This document shows positions 31,613 through 32,800 of a DNA stretch of 32,800 bases, one piece after another. Position 1 is the stretch's first letter, and every line of letters starts with the position of its first letter. This DNA comes from Streptomyces silaceus (lineage in GTDB: Bacteria; Actinomycetota; Actinomycetes; Streptomycetales; Streptomycetaceae). The notes below the pieces were generated by a model. That model searched no databases, had not been told where the DNA came from, and was given only the letters and a program-made list of their open reading frames with translations. A program made the position numbers and the translations under genes. The stretch spans positions 1 through 32,800 of the forward strand of contig NZ_LIRJ01000086.1 in the NCBI RefSeq assembly GCF_001419745.1. The letters are read 5' to 3'.

Positions 31613-32036
31613 CCGGCCATGCTGGCAGGCACGTTCCGTCCGCCCCACGCTCTCTGCCGACAGCAGACGAGGGGCGGTTCCTGGAAGGCCACGCCGCTCT
31701 CCCCGGAGGGCGGGCCGTTCCCGCTGACGGGCTCCTTCCGGGAGGTCGAGGAGGGCAGCACGATGATCCTCGCGGGCCTGGCCGCGCACGTGGAGGCGTG
31801 ACTGCCGCGCGCCCCTCGCCCACGTCAGCCGTCGCCTGCGGCGCTCGTCGACCACGGCAGCCGTCGCCCGGAGCATCCGTCACCCCCTCACGGCCGGTCT
31901 TCTGACGTCCGCGAAAATTGATTGCCGCCCAGCGGTCACACTTTCGCGGCGAAGTCCGTCATGAGGGTGACGGGCCAACAAGGCCCGGCCGGGGCGGCTC
32001 CCTCCGCACCGGCGACCGCCTGCCGAGGAGCACTCG
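31613..32036. other. Gap of 424 nt, mostly non-coding, with a decayed coding fragment
   Basis: Between the AHL-lactonase-like start and the DoxX start. Bases 31619-31801 carry a gene-like remnant (described separately). Bases 31802-32036 include a less GC-rich stretch near 31911-31960, possibly promoter DNA for DoxX, and GAGGAG before its start. No RNA gene or repeat was recognised. Confidence 0.4.
31619..31801 (+). pseudogene. C-terminal remnant of an unrecognised gene
   Basis: The frame ending at 31801 reads ...GGSWKATPLSPEGGPFPLTGSFREVEEGSTMILAGLAAHVEA. From about 31680 on, codon third positions are almost all G or C, as in real genes of this window. The beginning (from 31619) is less regular and shows no family start. 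It looks like the tail of a gene whose front is lost. I do not recognise the family. It could also be chance, since random GC-rich DNA often gives open frames. Confidence 0.3.
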
Positions 32037-32384
32037 ATGTCCACCACCCACGCCGTCGTCACCGTCGTCGCCGCCGTCATGACCGGCTTCTCGGCCGCCT
32101 CCGTCTTCCTCCGCGCGAAGTGGGTGACCGAGCCCATGGCCGACTACGGCATCCCGGCCTCGTGGCTGCCCTGGCTCGGCGCCGCCAAGGCCGCCGGCGC
32201 CGCGGGCCTGCTGGTGGGCCTGCTCGTACCGGCCATCGGCATCGCGGCGGGCATCTGCCTGGTGCTCTACTTCGCCGGTGCCGTCGTCGCCGTCGTCCGC
32301 GCGCGCTGGTACACGCACATCCCCTTCCCGCTCGTGTACGCGGCCCCGGTCGTCGGCGCCCTGGCCCTCGGCCTCGCCGCCTGA
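32037..32384 (+). CDS. DoxX-family membrane protein
   Basis: A 115-aa integral membrane protein with four hydrophobic helices: about 5-25 (HAVVTVVAAVMTGFSAASVFL), 44-66 (WLPWLGAAKAAGAAGLLVGLLVP), 67-88 (AIGIAAGICLVLYFAGAVVAVV) and 96-114. The MADYGIPASWLPWLGAAKAAGAAGLLVGL segment is typical of DoxX-like proteins. Their biochemical role is poorly defined; some are linked to oxidative stress or thiol metabolism. GAGGAG before ATG 32037 is a good ribosome site. It converges on the DJ-1/PfpI gene with a strong hairpin between them. Confidence 0.83.
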   Translation: MSTTHAVVTVVAAVMTGFSAASVFLRAKWVTEPMADYGIPASWLPWLGAAKAAGAAGLLVGLLVPAIGIAAGICLVLYFAGAVVAVVRARWYTHIPFPLVYAAPVVGALALGLAA

Positions 32385-32413
32385 GCGGGCGGACCCACCG
32401 CCCCGGCACCCCG

Positions 32414-32438
32414 GCCGGCGGGGCACCGCCCCGCCGGC
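32414..32438. terminator. Perfect 11-bp hairpin between convergent genes
   Basis: GCCGGCGGGGC (32414-32424) pairs perfectly with GCCCCGCCGGC (32428-32438) around a 3-nt loop. It sits in the gap between the DoxX stop and the convergent DJ-1/PfpI gene and probably terminates both. Confidence 0.7.
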
Positions 32439-32446
32439 TGCGGCCG

Positions 32447-32800
32447 TCAGCGGGCCGCCGCGTCGATCAGTTCGAGCGCCAGCGCCTCCGTCGCCGCGTC
32501 CGCCTTCTCCGGGCTCCCCGTGTCGTACGGGGGATCCGGGTCGTACTCGACCGCGAGCTGCATCGCCTGGGCCACCTTCACGTCGGACAGCCGGGCCGCC
32601 AGATGGAGGCCCATGTCGATGCCCGCGGAGACCCCGGCAGCGGTGATGATCTTCCCGGTCTCGACGAAACGGCCCGGCGTGTAGGTGGCGCCGAACTTCG
32701 CGAGATACGACCGCGACGCCCAGTACGTCGTGGCGGGCAGCCCCCGCAGCAGCCCGGCCGCCCCCAGGACCAGCGAGCCCGTGCACACCGACGTCGTCCA
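32447..32800 (-). CDS. DJ-1/PfpI family protein, partial (start beyond the window)
   Basis: C-terminal part, at least 117 aa, of a DJ-1/PfpI (class I glutamine amidotransferase-like) protein. Reading inwards from the window end it shows TSVCTGSLVLGAAGLLRGLPATTYWASR, with the nucleophile-elbow Cys, then YTPGRFVETGKIITAAGVSAGIDMGLHLAARL, the usual GxSAGIDM helix, ending in LALELIDAAAR. The frame is open to base 32800, so the N-terminus is outside. The VCTGS and SAGIDMGL segments fit the isonitrile hydratase/AraC-like PfpI branch, but the substrate is unknown. Confidence 0.87.
   Translation of the reverse strand, partial: WTTSVCTGSLVLGAAGLLRGLPATTYWASRSYLAKFGATYTPGRFVETGKIITAAGVSAGIDMGLHLAARLSDVKVAQAMQLAVEYDPDPPYDTGSPEKADAATEALALELIDAAAR

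Noticed and set aside
1..32800. tRNA, rRNA or CRISPR features
   Set aside because: No cloverleaf-like sequence, rRNA-like stretch or regularly spaced repeats were found in the gaps between genes.

Overview
The window looks like chromosome of a high-GC actinomycete, almost certainly Streptomyces or a close relative. Codon third positions are nearly all G or C. Many genes lack a Shine-Dalgarno site and instead carry a TANNNT -10 box 6-8 nt before the start codon (leaderless transcripts). Family content (secreted lipoproteins, TetR, LysR, MerR/TioE and CGNR regulators, LanC, EPHN epoxide hydrolase) fits an accessory or arm-like region of such a genome. No rRNA, tRNA or CRISPR array was seen.

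Layout. 1-4340: a terminator, a D-aminoacylase-like amidohydrolase, a secreted trypsin-like protease and an exported GH5 (endoglycoceramidase-like) hydrolase. 4394-11425: a two-gene RiPP remnant, a SpaB_C/thiopeptide-type protein overlapping lanC by ATGA. Its first gene is broken by a one-base frameshift and by a 5,073-bp Tn3-like transposon (4682-9754). The transposon has 48-bp inverted repeats, a perfect 5-bp target duplication (GGAGA), a frameshifted tnpA, a TetR/methyltransferase cargo pair and what looks like the C-terminal stub of a resolvase. 11484-13371: a metallo-beta-lactamase-fold lipoprotein divergent from a TetR regulator, with two palindromes between them. 13319-16912: an FdhF/YdeP-type molybdopterin oxidoreductase divergent from an MBL-fold hydrolase. 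16866-18969: an erythromycin-esterase-like protein divergent from a double-HTH MerR (TioE-like) regulator. 19068-22460: a YihY/BrkB membrane protein, an EamA exporter divergent from a LysR regulator, and a VKOR-family membrane protein. 22576-25900: an M20 amidohydrolase, then an EPHN epoxide hydrolase divergent from a CGNR zinc-finger regulator. 25969-28503: an AraC-type regulator, a VOC protein and a type-B carboxylesterase. 28506-30415: a membrane-anchored HTH protein divergent from a beta-lactamase-like lipoprotein. 30438-32800: an NTF2-like protein, an AHL-lactonase-like MBL enzyme, a decayed fragment, a DoxX protein and a partial DJ-1/PfpI protein.

How the genes work together. The recurring pattern is a regulator divergent from one enzyme or exporter with a palindrome in the shared promoter. 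It is seen for TetR/methyltransferase, TetR/MBL lipoprotein, TioE/erythromycin esterase, LysR/EamA and CGNR/epoxide hydrolase, and resembles stress, detoxification or drug-response cassettes. The best-supported unusual object is the transposon. Removing it with one GGAGA copy restores the reading frame of the lanC partner. I did not see a clearly novel multi-gene defence or biosynthetic system. The most interesting leads are the transposon's outer ends and cargo, the orphan LanC pair, and the duplicated palindrome between the CGNR regulator and the epoxide hydrolase.
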